Assembly (NCBI GenBank): GCA_021307345.1
Contig: CP089930.1
Coordinates: 1,860,001 to 1,924,000 of the forward strand
Direction: 5' to 3'
DNA from: Escherichia coli
Lineage (GTDB): Bacteria; Pseudomonadota; Gammaproteobacteria; Enterobacterales; Enterobacteriaceae
DNA length: 64,000 nt
The notes below the pieces were generated by a model. It did no database searches and had not been told where the DNA came from. It was given only the letters and a program-made list of their open reading frames with translations. Position 1 is the first letter of the stretch; each line of letters opens with the position of its first letter. Shown here one piece after another: positions 10,277 through 24,724 of the stretch. A program made the position numbers and the translations under genes.

Positions 10277-11721
10277 CACTGGATACGCTCAATGTGATGC
10301 TGGCCGTCAGCGAAGAGGGATTGATCGAAGAGATGATCATCGCTCTGTTGGCCTCACCGCAGTTGGCTGTCTTCTTTGAAAAATTCCCACGACTGAAGGC
10401 GGCAATCACTGATGATATTCCCCGCTGGCGTGAGGCGCTGCGCAGTCGGCTGAAAGATGCCCGAGTCCCGCAGGAGCTCACGGAAGAGGTCATGTGCTAT
10501 CAGCAAAGCCAGCTTCTTTCCACGCCGCAATTTATTGTGCAACTACCGCAGATACTGGACTTACTGCATCGACTGAATTCCCCGTGGGCCAAACAAGCCC
10601 AGCAGTTGGTTGATGCCAACGGCACGATCACTCCGGCATTACACACGCTTTTTCTCCAGCGTTGGCGCTTAAGTCTGATAGTGCAAGCGACGACGTTAAA
10701 TCAACAGTTATTAGAAGAAGAACGCGAACAACTGTTGAGTGAAGTTCAGGAACGCATGACGCTAAGTGGGCAGCTTGAACCGATTCTGGCAGAAAACAAC
10801 ACCGCAGCCGGTCATCTGTGGGATATGAGCGCCGGTCAGCTTAAACGCGACGACTATCAGTTAATTGTAAAATACGGTGAATTTCTTAACGAACAGCCGG
10901 AACTGAAGCGCCTGGCGGAACAGCTCGGGCGTTCGCGGGAAGCCAAATCGATACCACGCAACGATGCGCAGATGGAAACCTTCCGCACTATGGTGCGCGA
11001 ACCGGCGACCGTTCCTGAGCAGGTTGATGGTCTGCAACAAAGCGATGATATTTTACGCCTTCTGCCGCCGGAACTGGCTACGCTTGGGATAACTGAACTG
11101 GAGTATGAGTTTTACCGTCGGCTGGTGGAAAAGCAGTTGCTTACCTATCGTCTGCACGGTGAATCGTGGCGTGAAAAAGTGATCGAACGCCCGGTGGTAC
11201 ATAAAGATTACGACGAACAGCCGCGCGGGCCGTTTATTGTCTGCGTGGATACTTCCGGCTCAATGGGCGGCTTTAATGAACAGTGTGCGAAAGCATTCTG
11301 CCTGGCATTAATGCGCATTGCCCTCGCTGAAAACCGGCGCTGCTTTATTATGTTATTTTCCACCGAGATTGTCCGTTATGAGCTTTCAGGCTCACAAGGC
11401 ATCGAACAAGCGATTCGCTTTTTAAGCCAGCAGTTTCGTGGCGGCACCGATCTTGCCAGTTGTTTTCGCTCCATTATGGAACGCTTGCAAAGCCGGGAAT
11501 GGTTTGACGCCGATGCGGTGGTGATTTCTGATTTTATCGCCCAGCGGTTGCCTGACGACGTGACGAGTAAAGTGAAAGAGTTGCAGCGGGTACATCAGCA
11601 TCGCTTTCATGCCGTGGCGATGTCGGCACACGGCAAACCCGGCATCATGCGCATTTTCGATCATATCTGGCGTTTTGATACCGGGATGCGAAGCCGCCTG
11701 CTCAGACGCTGGCGGCGATAA
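10270..11721 (+). CDS. viaA: VWA-domain protein ViaA
   Basis: Partner of RavA, 483 residues. The C-terminal von Willebrand factor A domain begins near residue 320 with the metal-ion-dependent adhesion motif DTSGSMGG and continues with a GGTDL element. The N-terminal part is helical and has no obvious enzyme motif. ViaA stimulates RavA ATPase and binds fumarate reductase and Nuo subunits in published work. The 7-base overlap with ravA shows they are one transcription unit. The end faces asnA with only 4 bases between the stop codons. Confidence 0.96.
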   Translation: MLTLDTLNVMLAVSEEGLIEEMIIALLASPQLAVFFEKFPRLKAAITDDIPRWREALRSRLKDARVPQELTEEVMCYQQSQLLSTPQFIVQLPQILDLLHRLNSPWAKQAQQLVDANGTITPALHTLFLQRWRLSLIVQATTLNQQLLEEEREQLLSEVQERMTLSGQLEPILAENNTAAGHLWDMSAGQLKRDDYQLIVKYGEFLNEQPELKRLAEQLGRSREAKSIPRNDAQMETFRTMVREPATVPEQVDGLQQSDDILRLLPPELATLGITELEYEFYRRLVEKQLLTYRLHGESWREKVIERPVVHKDYDEQPRGPFIVCVDTSGSMGGFNEQCAKAFCLALMRIALAENRRCFIMLFSTEIVRYELSGSQGIEQAIRFLSQQFRGGTDLASCFRSIMERLQSREWFDADAVVISDFIAQRLPDDVTSKVKELQRVHQHRFHAVAMSAHGKPGIMRIFDHIWRFDTGMRSRLLRRWRR

Positions 11722-11725
11722 ATTA

Positions 11726-12718
11726 TTACAGCAGAGAAGGGACGCTCTCACGAACTGCCGCAGGCCAAACGCCACACTGAACCTGGCCGATATGCGGCAG
11801 TTGCAGCAGTAGCATGGTCAAACGAGACTGGCCGATACCGCCGCCGATAGTCTGCGGCATTTCACCGCGCAGCAGCGCCTGATGCCACTCTAGTTGCAGA
11901 CGATCTTCATCACCAGTTAGCGCCAGTTGGTGCTTCAGCGTGTCAGCATCTACGCGAATCCCCATTGAAGAAAGTTCAAACGCATCTTCCAGCACCGGGT
12001 TCCACACCAGAATATCGCCGTTCAGACCCGCATGGCCCAGTTCTGACGGGGTGCTCCAGTCATCATAATCCGGTGCGCGCACGTCGTGACGATGACCATC
12101 ACTCAACTTGCCGCCAATCCCGACAAGGAATACCGCGCCAAGATCTTTCGCAATCGCCCGCTCACGCCCTTTGGCATCGAGATCCGGATAACGAGACAGT
12201 AATTCCTGGCTGTGTACGAAGTGGATCTGATCCGGCAGGAACGGTGCCAGGCCAAACTCTTCGCTAACCGCAGCTTCGGTTGCTTTAATTCCCGCCCAGA
12301 TCGCCTCTACCGTGCTTTTCAGAGTCGAGAATTGACGCTCGCCGTCGCCCATTACGCGTTCCCAGTCCCACTGGTCTACATAGACCGAGTGCAACGGAGA
12401 AAGACGGTCTTCATCGGGGCGAAGGGCTTTCATGTGCGTGTACAGCCCTTCGCCCACGCTGAAGTCGTGTTGCCCTAACGTCTGACGTTTCCACTTCGCC
12501 AGTGAATGAACCACTTCGAACTGGGCATCAGGCAGAGCTTTCACTTTTACCTGTACCGCTTTTTCACAGCCCGACAAGTTATCCTGCGTGCCATCCCCCA
12601 CACGACTAAGGATTGGCGCCTGGACTTCAATCAGCCCTAAGCGTTCTTCCAGTTGACGAGAAAAGTGAGATTTCACGAAGCTAATTTGACGTTGTTTGGC
12701 AATGTAAGCGGTTTTCAT
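11726..12718 (-). CDS. asnA: Aspartate-ammonia ligase (asparagine synthetase A)
   Basis: A 330-residue class II aminoacyl-tRNA-synthetase-like enzyme that makes asparagine from aspartate, ammonia and ATP. The product runs from [14 protein letters not shown] to VRESVPSLL with no interruption; the [12 protein letters not shown] stretch near residue 295 is the class II motif 3 region with its ATP-binding arginine. Divergently transcribed from asnC, whose product activates asnA when asparagine is low. Confidence 0.97.
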   Translation of the reverse strand: MKTAYIAKQRQISFVKSHFSRQLEERLGLIEVQAPILSRVGDGTQDNLSGCEKAVQVKVKALPDAQFEVVHSLAKWKRQTLGQHDFSVGEGLYTHMKALRPDEDRLSPLHSVYVDQWDWERVMGDGERQFSTLKSTVEAIWAGIKATEAAVSEEFGLAPFLPDQIHFVHSQELLSRYPDLDAKGRERAIAKDLGAVFLVGIGGKLSDGHRHDVRAPDYDDWSTPSELGHAGLNGDILVWNPVLEDAFELSSMGIRVDADTLKHQLALTGDEDRLQLEWHQALLRGEMPQTIGGGIGQSRLTMLLLQLPHIGQVQCGVWPAAVRESVPSLL

Positions 12719-12869
12719 TTTTTATACTCCTGCGTCCTGTTGCGTATGATTAAGCAACAAAAACCAGCACACATGCAATAATCATTCAATAAAAAGCCTT
12801 ACCCACTTTTGATTCATTAAAAAAGAAGACTAAAATAGAATGAATCATCAATATGAATAAGAAAATCCT
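12719..12869. promoter_or_regulatory. asnA-asnC divergent regulatory region
   Basis: The 151-base AT-rich gap between the two divergent start codons must hold both promoters and the AsnC sites. I can see a short imperfect inverted repeat (around TGATTCATT and AATGAATCA at about 12810-12847) that could be an AsnC-binding element, but no operator is exact enough to be named with certainty. Confidence 0.5.
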
Positions 12870-13328
12870 ATGGAAAATTATCTGATCGACAATCTGGACC
12901 GTGGCATCCTGGAAGCATTAATGGGCAATGCGCGCACCGCTTACGCTGAACTGGCGAAACAATTTGGCGTCAGCCCGGGGACGATTCACGTTCGTGTAGA
13001 GAAAATGAAGCAGGCGGGGATCATTACCGGTGCGCGTATCGACGTCAGCCCGAAGCAGCTTGGTTATGACGTAGGCTGCTTTATCGGCATTATATTAAAG
13101 AGCGCCAAAGACTACCCTTCCGCGCTGGCAAAGCTGGAAAGCCTTGATGAAGTTACTGAAGCCTATTACACAACCGGCCACTACAGCATCTTTATAAAAG
13201 TGATGTGCCGTTCGATCGATGCTCTCCAGCATGTACTTATCAACAAGATCCAAACAATTGATGAAATTCAGTCCACCGAAACACTGATCGTCCTGCAGAA
13301 CCCGATCATGCGTACCATCAAGCCATGA
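12870..13328 (+). CDS. asnC: Lrp/AsnC-family regulator AsnC
   Basis: A 152-residue feast/famine regulator: N-terminal helix-turn-helix (ARTAYAELAKQFGVSPGTIH, residues 22-41) and a C-terminal RAM ligand-binding domain with the YYTTGHYSIF motif. It activates asnA and represses its own gene; asparagine counters activation. Transcription from asnC can continue through mioC into oriC, one reason why this gene is noted in replication control. Confidence 0.97.
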   Translation: MENYLIDNLDRGILEALMGNARTAYAELAKQFGVSPGTIHVRVEKMKQAGIITGARIDVSPKQLGYDVGCFIGIILKSAKDYPSALAKLESLDEVTEAYYTTGHYSIFIKVMCRSIDALQHVLINKIQTIDEIQSTETLIVLQNPIMRTIKP

Positions 13329-13349
13329 TCAGCTTTTTTAATCCCATAC

Positions 13350-13358
13350 TTTTCCACA
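13350..13358 (+). promoter_or_regulatory. DnaA box in the mioC promoter region
   Basis: TTTTCCACA differs from the consensus TTATCCACA at one position and lies about 60 bases upstream of mioC, followed by a -10-like TACAAT at 13384-13389. DnaA binding here is known to repress mioC transcription toward oriC in E. coli. Confidence 0.65.
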
Positions 13359-13417
13359 GGTAGATCCCAGCGCGTTCACAGCGTACAATACGCCACTCTT
13401 AATAAAGGTGGCGGTTT

Positions 13418-13861
13418 ATGGCAGATATCACTCTTATCAGCGGCAGCACCCTGGGCGGTGCCGAATATGTAGCAGAACACCTGGCAGAAAAGCTGGAAGA
13501 GGCGGGTTTTACCACCGAAACGCTGCATGGTCCGTTGTTAGAAGATTTATCTGCCTCCGGGATCTGGCTGGTTATCAGTTCTACCCACGGCGCCGGAGAC
13601 ATTCCGGACAACCTTTCTCCTTTCTATGAAGCGTTGCTGGAACAAAAACCCGATCTTTCTGCGGTACGCTTTGGCGCAATCGGTATTGGCAGTCGTGAAT
13701 ACGACACTTTTTGTGGTGCGATCGATAAACTCGAGGCAGAACTCAAAAATTCCGGTGCGAAACAGATGGGCGAAACACTGAAGATCAACATCCTTGATCA
13801 CGACATTCCGGAAGATCCGGCAGAAGAATGGCTGGGATCGTGGATTAATTTACTCAAATAA
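13418..13861 (+). CDS. mioC: Flavodoxin-like protein MioC
   Basis: A 147-residue short-chain flavodoxin. The phosphate-binding loop SGSTLGGAEY (residues 8-17) and later STHGAGDIPDN and GIGSREYDTFCG segments are the FMN-binding loops. MioC has been linked to biotin synthase activity in vitro. It starts after a good Shine-Dalgarno sequence (AAGGTGG) and its stop codon lies directly at the edge of oriC, so its transcription can enter the origin. Confidence 0.96.
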   Translation: MADITLISGSTLGGAEYVAEHLAEKLEEAGFTTETLHGPLLEDLSASGIWLVISSTHGAGDIPDNLSPFYEALLEQKPDLSAVRFGAIGIGSREYDTFCGAIDKLEAELKNSGAKQMGETLKINILDHDIPEDPAEEWLGSWINLLK

Positions 13862-13883
13862 GTATACAGATCGTGCGATCTAC

Positions 13884-14129
13884 TGTGGATAACTCTGTCA
13901 GGAAGCTTGGATCAACCGGTAGTTATCCAAAGAACAACTGTTGTTCAGTTTTTGAGTTGTGCATAACCCCTCATTCTGATCCCAGCTTATACGGTCCAGG
14001 ATCACCGATCATTCACAGTTAATGATCCTTTCCAGGTTGTTGATCTTAAAAGTCGGATCCTTGTTATCCACAGGGCAGTGCGATCCTAATAAGAGATCAC
14101 AATAGAACAGATCTCTAAATAAAAAGATC
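13884..14129. other. oriC: Chromosomal replication origin oriC
   Basis: The mioC-mnmG gap holds the full E. coli-type origin in reverse orientation. DnaA boxes: R4 at 13884-13892 (TTATCCACA on the minus strand), R3 at 13923-13931 (TTATCCAAA), R2 at 13958-13966 (TTATGCACA on the minus strand) and R1 at 14064-14072 (TTATCCACA). The duplex-unwinding element has three 13-mers on the minus strand, each starting GATCT: R at 14086-14098, M at 14101-14113 and L at 14117-14129. I count 14 GATC sites between about 13869 and 14152, as expected for Dam/SeqA control. An IHF-like stretch lies at about 14035-14050. R2 differs from the K-12 box by one base. Confidence 0.97.
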
Positions 14130-14239
14130 TTCTTTTTAATACCCAGGATCCCAGGTCTTTCTCAAGCAGGCAAAGTTGAGTAGAATCCACGGCCCGGGCT
14201 TCAATCCATTTTCATACCGCGTTATGCGAGGCAATCACC

Positions 14240-16129
14240 ATGTTTTATCCGGATCCTTTTGACGTCATCATCATTGGCGGGGGTCATGCAGGCACCGAGG
14301 CCGCGATGGCTGCGGCGCGTATGGGTCAACAGACTCTGCTTTTGACACACAATATCGACACTCTGGGACAGATGAGCTGCAACCCGGCAATCGGCGGTAT
14401 TGGGAAGGGACATCTGGTAAAAGAAGTGGATGCACTCGGCGGTCTGATGGCAAAAGCGATCGACCAGGCGGGTATCCAGTTTAGGATACTAAACGCCAGC
14501 AAAGGACCGGCGGTTCGTGCAACCCGAGCACAGGCGGATCGTGTGCTGTACCGTCAGGCGGTACGCACTGCACTTGAGAATCAACCAAACCTGATGATCT
14601 TCCAGCAGGCGGTTGAGGATCTTATTGTCGAAAATGATCGCGTGGTCGGTGCTGTCACCCAAATGGGGTTGAAATTCCGTGCTAAGGCTGTCGTGCTCAC
14701 TGTAGGCACTTTCCTTGACGGCAAGATTCATATCGGTCTGGATAATTACAGCGGTGGTCGTGCTGGAGATCCGCCTTCCATTCCGCTTTCTCGCCGTTTG
14801 CGTGAACTGCCACTGCGCGTTGGTCGTCTGAAAACAGGGACGCCGCCGCGTATTGACGCCCGCACCATCAATTTCAGTGTGCTGGCGCAACAGCATGGCG
14901 ATAACCCAATGCCGGTGTTCTCGTTTATGGGCAACGCAGCGCAGCATCCACAGCAGGTGCCGTGCTATATCACCCATACCAACGAGAAAACTCATGACGT
15001 GATCCGCAGTAACCTCGATCGTAGTCCAATGTATGCCGGAGTGATTGAAGGTGTTGGCCCACGCTACTGTCCGTCGATCGAAGACAAAGTCATGCGCTTC
15101 GCCGACAGAAATCAGCATCAGATCTTCCTTGAACCGGAAGGGCTGACGTCTAACGAAATTTATCCGAACGGTATCTCCACCAGCCTGCCGTTCGATGTGC
15201 AGATGCAAATCGTCCGCTCCATGCAGGGGATGGAAAATGCGAAGATCGTGCGTCCAGGTTATGCCATTGAGTATGACTTCTTCGATCCTCGCGACCTGAA
15301 ACCGACGCTGGAAAGCAAGTTTATCCAGGGTCTGTTCTTTGCCGGTCAAATTAATGGCACTACCGGTTATGAAGAAGCGGCAGCACAAGGTTTGCTGGCC
15401 GGTCTTAACGCCGCTCGCCTGTCTGCTGACAAAGAAGGCTGGGCGCCTGCACGTTCCCAGGCTTACCTTGGCGTACTGGTCGATGACCTGTGCACTTTAG
15501 GAACCAAAGAACCGTACCGTATGTTTACCTCACGCGCAGAATATCGACTGATGCTGCGTGAAGATAACGCAGACCTGCGTCTGACTGAAATTGGTCGTGA
15601 GCTGGGGCTGGTTGATGATGAACGTTGGGCGCGCTTTAACGAGAAGCTTGAGAACATCGAGCGTGAGCGCCAGCGTCTGAAATCGACCTGGGTAACGCCG
15701 TCAGCGGACGTTGCAGCCGAAGTGAATGCTCACCTGACTGCGCCGCTTTCCCGTGAAGCCAGTGGTGAAGATCTGCTGCGTCGTCCGGAAATGACTTATG
15801 AAAAATTAACCACGCTGACACCGTTTGCCCCTGCGTTGACAGACGAACAGGCGGCGGAACAGGTTGAGATTCAGGTGAAATACGAAGGTTATATTGCGCG
15901 TCAGCAAGATGAGATCGAAAAGCAGCTGCGTAACGAGAATACCTTGCTGCCTGCGACGCTGGATTACCGCCAGGTATCCGGTCTTTCTAACGAAGTGATC
16001 GCCAAACTCAACGATCACAAACCGGCCTCTATCGGTCAGGCTTCGCGTATTTCTGGCGTCACGCCTGCGGCTATCTCCATTCTGCTGGTATGGCTGAAAA
16101 AACAAGGTATGCTGCGTCGTAGCGCATAA
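14240..16129 (+). CDS. mnmG: tRNA uridine 5-carboxymethylaminomethyl modification enzyme MnmG (GidA)
   Basis: FAD-binding enzyme of 629 residues. The dinucleotide-binding loop GGGHAG is at residues 13-18; a second conserved block ([12 protein letters not shown]) and the C-terminal helical domain that binds MnmE are present. With MnmE it modifies the wobble uridine (cmnm5U34) of several tRNAs. Its promoter, between oriC and the gene, is known to influence initiation at the origin. mnmE itself is at 47716-49080 in this window. Confidence 0.97.
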   Translation: MFYPDPFDVIIIGGGHAGTEAAMAAARMGQQTLLLTHNIDTLGQMSCNPAIGGIGKGHLVKEVDALGGLMAKAIDQAGIQFRILNASKGPAVRATRAQADRVLYRQAVRTALENQPNLMIFQQAVEDLIVENDRVVGAVTQMGLKFRAKAVVLTVGTFLDGKIHIGLDNYSGGRAGDPPSIPLSRRLRELPLRVGRLKTGTPPRIDARTINFSVLAQQHGDNPMPVFSFMGNAAQHPQQVPCYITHTNEKTHDVIRSNLDRSPMYAGVIEGVGPRYCPSIEDKVMRFADRNQHQIFLEPEGLTSNEIYPNGISTSLPFDVQMQIVRSMQGMENAKIVRPGYAIEYDFFDPRDLKPTLESKFIQGLFFAGQINGTTGYEEAAAQGLLAGLNAARLSADKEGWAPARSQAYLGVLVDDLCTLGTKEPYRMFTSRAEYRLMLREDNADLRLTEIGRELGLVDDERWARFNEKLENIERERQRLKSTWVTPSADVAAEVNAHLTAPLSREASGEDLLRRPEMTYEKLTTLTPFAPALTDEQAAEQVEIQVKYEGYIARQQDEIEKQLRNENTLLPATLDYRQVSGLSNEVIAKLNDHKPASIGQASRISGVTPAAISILLVWLKKQGMLRRSA

Positions 16130-16140
16130 CGCATTAAAAA

Positions 16141-16168
16141 TGCCTGGTAAGCACCTGCTTACCAGGCA
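16141..16168 (+). repeat. Perfect hairpin between mnmG and rsmG
   Basis: TGCCTGGTAAG and CTTACCAGGCA form an 11-bp perfect stem with a 6-base loop in the 63-base gap between the two genes. There is no T-run on the + strand, so readthrough into rsmG is expected; on the minus strand it is followed by a short T-rich stretch. It may stabilise the mnmG message. Confidence 0.7.
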
Positions 16169-16192
16169 ACGCATCAAGAACAGGTAATCACC

Positions 16193-16816
16193 GTGCTCAA
16201 CAAACTCTCCTCACTGCTGAAAGACGCAGGAATTTCGCTTACCGATCACCAGAAAAATCAGCTTATTGCCTACGTAAATATGCTGCACAAATGGAACAAG
16301 GCGTACAACCTGACTTCGGTGCGCGATCCTAATGAGATGCTGGTACGCCATATTCTGGACAGCATTGTCGTCGCACCTTATCTGCAAGGTGAACGTTTTA
16401 TTGATGTCGGCACCGGCCCGGGTCTGCCCGGCATTCCTCTATCTATCGTACGCCCTGACGCCCACTTCACACTACTGGATAGCCTCGGTAAACGCGTGCG
16501 TTTCCTGCGTCAGGTTCAACATGAATTGAAACTGGAGAACATTGAGCCGGTACAGAGTAGGGTAGAAGAGTTTCCGTCAGAGCCACCGTTTGATGGTGTA
16601 ATTAGCCGTGCTTTTGCCTCTCTGAACGATATGGTGAGCTGGTGTCATCATCTTCCTGGCGAGCAAGGCCGTTTCTATGCGCTGAAAGGACAAATGCCGG
16701 AAGATGAAATAGCCCTATTGCCCGCAGAATATCAGGTTGAATCAGTGGTTAAACTTCAGGTTCCGGCTCTGGATGGCGAACGCCATTTGGTTGTGATTAA
16801 AGCAAATAAAATTTAA
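16193..16816 (+). CDS. rsmG: 16S rRNA (guanine-527-N7)-methyltransferase RsmG (GidB)
   Basis: A 207-residue SAM-dependent methyltransferase that makes m7G527 in 16S rRNA; its loss gives low-level streptomycin resistance. The SAM-binding loop [10 protein letters not shown] is at residues 71-80. Translation starts with GTG at 16193 after AGGT; no ATG gives a full-length protein. Co-directional with mnmG and probably in the same transcript. Confidence 0.96.
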   Translation: MLNKLSSLLKDAGISLTDHQKNQLIAYVNMLHKWNKAYNLTSVRDPNEMLVRHILDSIVVAPYLQGERFIDVGTGPGLPGIPLSIVRPDAHFTLLDSLGKRVRFLRQVQHELKLENIEPVQSRVEEFPSEPPFDGVISRAFASLNDMVSWCHHLPGEQGRFYALKGQMPEDEIALLPAEYQVESVVKLQVPALDGERHLVVIKANKI

Positions 16817-16903
16817 TTTTTATCAAAAAAATCATAAAAAATTTATCGGTTTGACTGTTAACAACGACCAGGTTTTTTACTGATATAACTGGTTACATTT
16901 AAC

Positions 16904-16947
16904 GCCACGTTTACCATTTCGCATCAATGAACTAACGTGGCTTTTTT
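16904..16947 (+). terminator. Intrinsic terminator after rsmG
   Basis: GCCACGTT (16904-16911) pairs with AACGTGGC (16934-16941), and six T residues follow at 16942-16947. It separates mnmG-rsmG from the ATP synthase operon. Confidence 0.75.
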
Positions 16948-17432
16948 GGGTAAGCAGAAAATAAGTCATCGGTGAAAATATCAGTCTGCTAAAAATCGGC
17001 GCTAAGAACCATAATTTGCTGTTAAAATTTTATTAAGAATGTCAATGTCTGGTTTTTGTTGTGTAAATGCTATTTATGAAAACAGTATCTGTTTTTAGAC
17101 TGAAATATCAGAAACTTGCAATGGCATCATTTGCCAAGTAAATAAATATGCTGTGCGCGAACATGCTCAATCTGTGATCTGAAGCACGCTTTACCACCAG
17201 TGTTTACGCGTTATTTACAGTTTTTCATGATCTGGCATGGTTAGCAGAAAAGTCGCAATTGTATGCACTGGAAAAATATTTAAACATTTATTCACCTTTT
17301 GGCTACTTATTGTTTGAAATCACGGGGGCGCACCGTATAATTTGACCGCTTTTTGATGCTTGACTCTAAGCCTTAAAGAAAGTTTTATACGACACGCGGC
17401 ATACCTCGAAGGGAGCAGGAGTGAAAAACGTG
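16948..17432 (+). promoter_or_regulatory. ATP synthase operon promoter region
   Basis: This roughly 480-base AT-rich stretch has no gene. The main promoter is clear: -35 TTGAAA at 17314-17319, 16-base spacer, -10 TATAAT at 17336-17341, which is the described unc/atp promoter. Transcription would start near 17348 and leave about 80 bases of leader before atpI. Upstream of the promoter I see only AT-rich sequence without a clear operator. Confidence 0.85.
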
Positions 17433-18637
<1,205 letters not shown>

Positions 18638-18655
18638 TTTACCAACACTACTACG

Positions 18656-18940
<285 letters not shown>

Positions 18941-18984
18941 TAAAGAGCAATATCAGAACGTTAACTAAATAGAGGCATTGTGCT

Positions 18985-19455
18985 GTGAATCTTAACGCAA
19001 CAATCCTCGGCCAGGCCATCGCGTTTGTCCTGTTCGTTCTGTTCTGCATGAAGTACGTATGGCCGCCATTAATGGCTGCCATCGAAAAACGTCAAAAAGA
19101 AATTGCTGACGGTCTTGCTTCCGCAGAACGAGCACACAAGGACCTTGACCTTGCAAAGGCCAGCGCGACCGACCAGCTGAAAAAAGCGAAAGCGGAAGCC
19201 CAGGTAATCATCGAGCAGGCGAACAAACGCCGCTCGCAGATTCTGGACGAAGCGAAAGCTGAGGCAGAACAGGAACGTACTAAAATCGTGGCTCAGGCGC
19301 AGGCGGAAATTGAAGCCGAGCGTAAACGTGCCCGTGAAGAGCTGCGTAAGCAAGTTGCTATCCTGGCTGTTGCTGGCGCCGAGAAGATCATCGAACGTTC
19401 CGTGGATGAAGCTGCTAACAGCGACATCGTGGATAAACTTGTCGCTGAACTGTAA
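18985..19455 (+). CDS. atpF: ATP synthase F0 subunit b
   Basis: A 156-residue peripheral stalk subunit with one N-terminal membrane helix (residues 5-26) and a long charged helix rich in Lys, Glu and Ala that dimerises and reaches the delta subunit. The start is GTG or ATG at 18985 (gtgaat, so GTG), giving [11 protein letters not shown]. Confidence 0.97.
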
Positions 19456-19469
19456 GGAGGGAGGGGCTG

Positions 19470-20003
19470 ATGTCTGAATTTATTACGGTAGCTCGCCCCT
19501 ACGCCAAAGCAGCTTTTGACTTTGCCGTCGAACACCAAAGTGTAGAACGCTGGCAGGACATGCTGGCGTTTGCCGCCGAGGTAACCAAAAACGAACAGAT
19601 GGCAGAGCTTCTCTCTGGCGCACTGGCGCCAGAAACGCTCGCCGAGTCGTTTATCGCAGTTTGTGGTGAGCAACTGGACGAAAACGGTCAAAACCTGATT
19701 CGGGTTATGGCTGAAAATGGTCGTCTTAACGCGCTCCCGGATGTTCTGGAGCAGTTTATTCACCTGCGTGCCGTGAGTGAGGCTACCGCTGAGGTAGACG
19801 TCATTTCCGCTGCCGCACTGAGTGAACAACAGCTCGCGAAAATTTCTGCTGCGATGGAAAAACGTCTGTCACGCAAAGTTAAGCTGAATTGCAAAATCGA
19901 TAAGTCTGTAATGGCAGGCGTTATCATCCGAGCGGGTGATATGGTCATTGATGGCAGCGTACGCGGTCGTCTTGAGCGCCTTGCAGACGTCTTGCAGTCT
20001 TAA
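19470..20003 (+). CDS. atpH: ATP synthase F1 subunit delta
   Basis: A 177-residue subunit linking the top of the F1 head to the b-dimer. It starts [16 protein letters not shown] after a strong GGAGG site, and the C-terminal segment ([23 protein letters not shown]) is the conserved OSCP/delta signature. It is 12 bases upstream of atpA. Confidence 0.97.
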
Positions 20004-20015
20004 GGGGACTGGAGC

Positions 20016-21557
20016 ATGCAACTGAATTCCACCGAAATCAGCGAACTGATCAAGCAGCGCATTGCTCAGTTCAATGTTGTGAGTGAAGCTCACAACGAAG
20101 GTACTATTGTTTCTGTAAGTGACGGTGTTATCCGCATCCACGGCCTGGCCGATTGTATGCAGGGTGAAATGATCTCCCTGCCGGGTAACCGTTACGCTAT
20201 CGCACTGAACCTCGAGCGCGACTCTGTAGGTGCGGTAGTTATGGGTCCGTACGCTGACCTTGCCGAAGGCATGAAAGTTAAGTGTACTGGTCGTATCCTG
20301 GAAGTTCCGGTTGGTCGTGGCCTGCTGGGTCGTGTGGTTAACACCCTGGGTGCGCCAATCGACGGTAAAGGTCCGCTGGATCACGACGGCTTCTCTGCTG
20401 TAGAAGCAATCGCTCCGGGCGTTATCGAACGTCAGTCCGTAGATCAGCCTGTACAGACTGGTTATAAAGCCGTTGACTCCATGATCCCAATCGGTCGTGG
20501 TCAGCGTGAATTGATCATCGGTGACCGTCAGACTGGTAAAACCGCACTGGCAATCGACGCGATCATCAACCAGCGCGATTCCGGTATCAAATGTATCTAT
20601 GTCGCTATCGGTCAGAAAGCGTCCACCATTTCTAACGTGGTACGTAAACTGGAAGAGCACGGCGCACTGGCTAACACCATTGTTGTGGTAGCAACCGCGT
20701 CTGAATCCGCAGCACTGCAATACCTGGCACCGTATGCCGGTTGTGCAATGGGCGAATACTTCCGTGACCGTGGCGAAGATGCGCTGATCATTTACGATGA
20801 CCTGTCTAAACAGGCTGTTGCTTACCGTCAGATCTCCCTGCTGCTCCGTCGTCCGCCAGGACGTGAAGCATTCCCGGGCGACGTATTCTACCTCCACTCT
20901 CGTCTGCTGGAGCGTGCTGCGCGTGTTAACGCCGAATACGTTGAAGCCTTCACCAAAGGTGAAGTGAAAGGGAAAACCGGTTCTCTGACCGCGCTGCCGA
21001 TTATCGAAACTCAGGCGGGTGACGTTTCTGCGTTCGTTCCGACCAACGTAATCTCCATTACCGATGGTCAGATCTTCCTGGAAACCAACCTGTTCAACGC
21101 CGGTATTCGTCCTGCGGTTAACCCGGGTATTTCCGTATCCCGTGTTGGTGGTGCAGCACAGACCAAGATCATGAAAAAACTGTCCGGTGGTATCCGTACC
21201 GCTCTGGCACAGTATCGTGAACTGGCAGCGTTCTCTCAGTTTGCATCCGACCTTGACGATGCAACACGTAAGCAGCTTGACCACGGTCAGAAAGTGACCG
21301 AACTGCTGAAACAGAAACAGTATGCGCCGATGTCCGTAGCGCAACAGTCTCTGGTTCTGTTCGCAGCAGAACGTGGTTACCTGGCGGATGTTGAACTGTC
21401 GAAAATCGGCAGCTTCGAAGCCGCTCTGCTGGCTTACGTCGACCGTGATCACGCTCCGTTGATGCAAGAGATCAACCAGACCGGTGGCTACAACGACGAA
21501 ATCGAAGGCAAGCTGAAAGGCATCCTCGATTCCTTCAAAGCAACCCAATCCTGGTAA
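20016..21557 (+). CDS. atpA: ATP synthase F1 subunit alpha
   Basis: A 513-residue subunit with three non-catalytic nucleotide sites per enzyme. The Walker A motif GDRQTGKT is at about residues 169-176, and the ATPase alpha/beta signature ([13 protein letters not shown]) is near residue 365. Full length. A long reading frame exists on the opposite strand but is a coding-bias shadow. Confidence 0.98.
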
Positions 21558-21607
21558 CGTCTGGCGGCTTGCCTTAGGGCAGGCCGCAAGGCATTGAGGA
21601 GAAGCTC

Positions 21608-23880
<2,273 letters not shown>

Positions 23881-23900
23881 CGCCTTAATCGGAGGGTGAT

Positions 23901-24320
23901 ATGGCAATGACTTACCACCTGGACGTCGTCAGCGCAGAGCAACAAATGTTCTCTGGTCTGGTCGAGAAAATCCAGGTAACGGGTAGCGAAGGTGAACTGG
24001 GGATCTACCCTGGCCACGCACCGCTGCTCACCGCCATTAAGCCTGGTATGATTCGCATCGTGAAACAGCACGGTCACGAAGAGTTTATCTATCTGTCTGG
24101 CGGCATTCTTGAAGTGCAGCCTGGCAACGTGACCGTTCTGGCCGACACCGCAATTCGCGGCCAGGATCTCGACGAAGCGCGAGCCATGGAAGCGAAACGT
24201 AAGGCTGAAGAGCACATTAGCAGCTCTCACGGCGACGTAGATTACGCTCAGGCGTCTGCGGAACTGGCCAAAGCGATCGCGCAGCTGCGCGTTATCGAGT
24301 TGACCAAAAAAGCGATGTAA
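23901..24320 (+). CDS. atpC: ATP synthase F1 subunit epsilon
   Basis: A 139-residue subunit with an N-terminal beta-sandwich ([19 protein letters not shown]) and a C-terminal helical hairpin that inhibits ATP hydrolysis. It is the last gene of the operon, followed after about 20 bases by an intrinsic terminator. Confidence 0.97.
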
Positions 24321-24338
24321 CACCGGCTTGAAAAGCAC

Positions 24339-24370
24339 AAAGCCAGTCTGGAAACAGGCTGGCTTTTTTA
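24339..24370 (+). terminator. Intrinsic terminator of the atp operon
   Basis: AAAGCCAGTCTG and CAGGCTGGCTTT form a stem of about 12 bp with one mismatch around GAAA, continuing into six T residues. It lies directly after atpC. Confidence 0.9.
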
Positions 24371-24724
24371 TTGCGTGCGCTGCGCATATTTTCATCTGGA
24401 TAGCGGTACAGCAGGATTTGTGCTGTGGTCATTCATGTTCCGCGATTAACTCTTCTTATATAAACCAGCGAAACTCTTTGCTTGTTTTCTCGTTTATTCA
24501 TTGATCGAAATAAGAGCAAAAACATCATGCTGACGCTTAAATGAAGGTGCTATCTTACTTTTATGCAGACAAAAGGCGCGCCAATGGTCGAAAATGATGT
24601 TTTCGTCAGTGGGGATAATCCTTTATTGCGCAATTTATCCTCTGTCCATTTCACGATGAAAAAAATGTAGTTTTTTCAATGTGAAGCGGTTTAAATTCGT
24701 TCTCAAATTACAGTCAGGACGCGT
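24371..24724 (+). promoter_or_regulatory. glmUS control region with two NagC-like sites
   Basis: This 354-base gap has no gene. Two candidates for NagC operators are visible: TTATTCATTGATCGAAATAA at 24494-24513, and ATTTCACGATGAAAAAAAT at 24648-24666. Their centres are about 152 bases apart, which fits the two NagC sites described upstream of the glmU P1 promoter, where NagC acts as an activator. Neither matches the consensus fully. The exact promoter was not identified. Confidence 0.55.

Noticed and set aside
11726-12718. Apparent Cys substitutions at residues 51 and 315 of AsnA
   Set aside because: I first compared with an alanine mutant used for crystallography; the natural E. coli enzyme has cysteines at these places.
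14489-15388. 299-codon open frame opposite mnmG
   Set aside because: Wholly inside mnmG on the other strand, low-complexity composition, no promoter or start signal; a shadow frame.
19869-21548. 559-codon open frame on the strand opposite atpA
   Set aside because: It lies exactly antisense to a highly expressed gene whose codon bias removes stop codons on the other strand. Its product has no recognisable domain and no ribosome-binding site.
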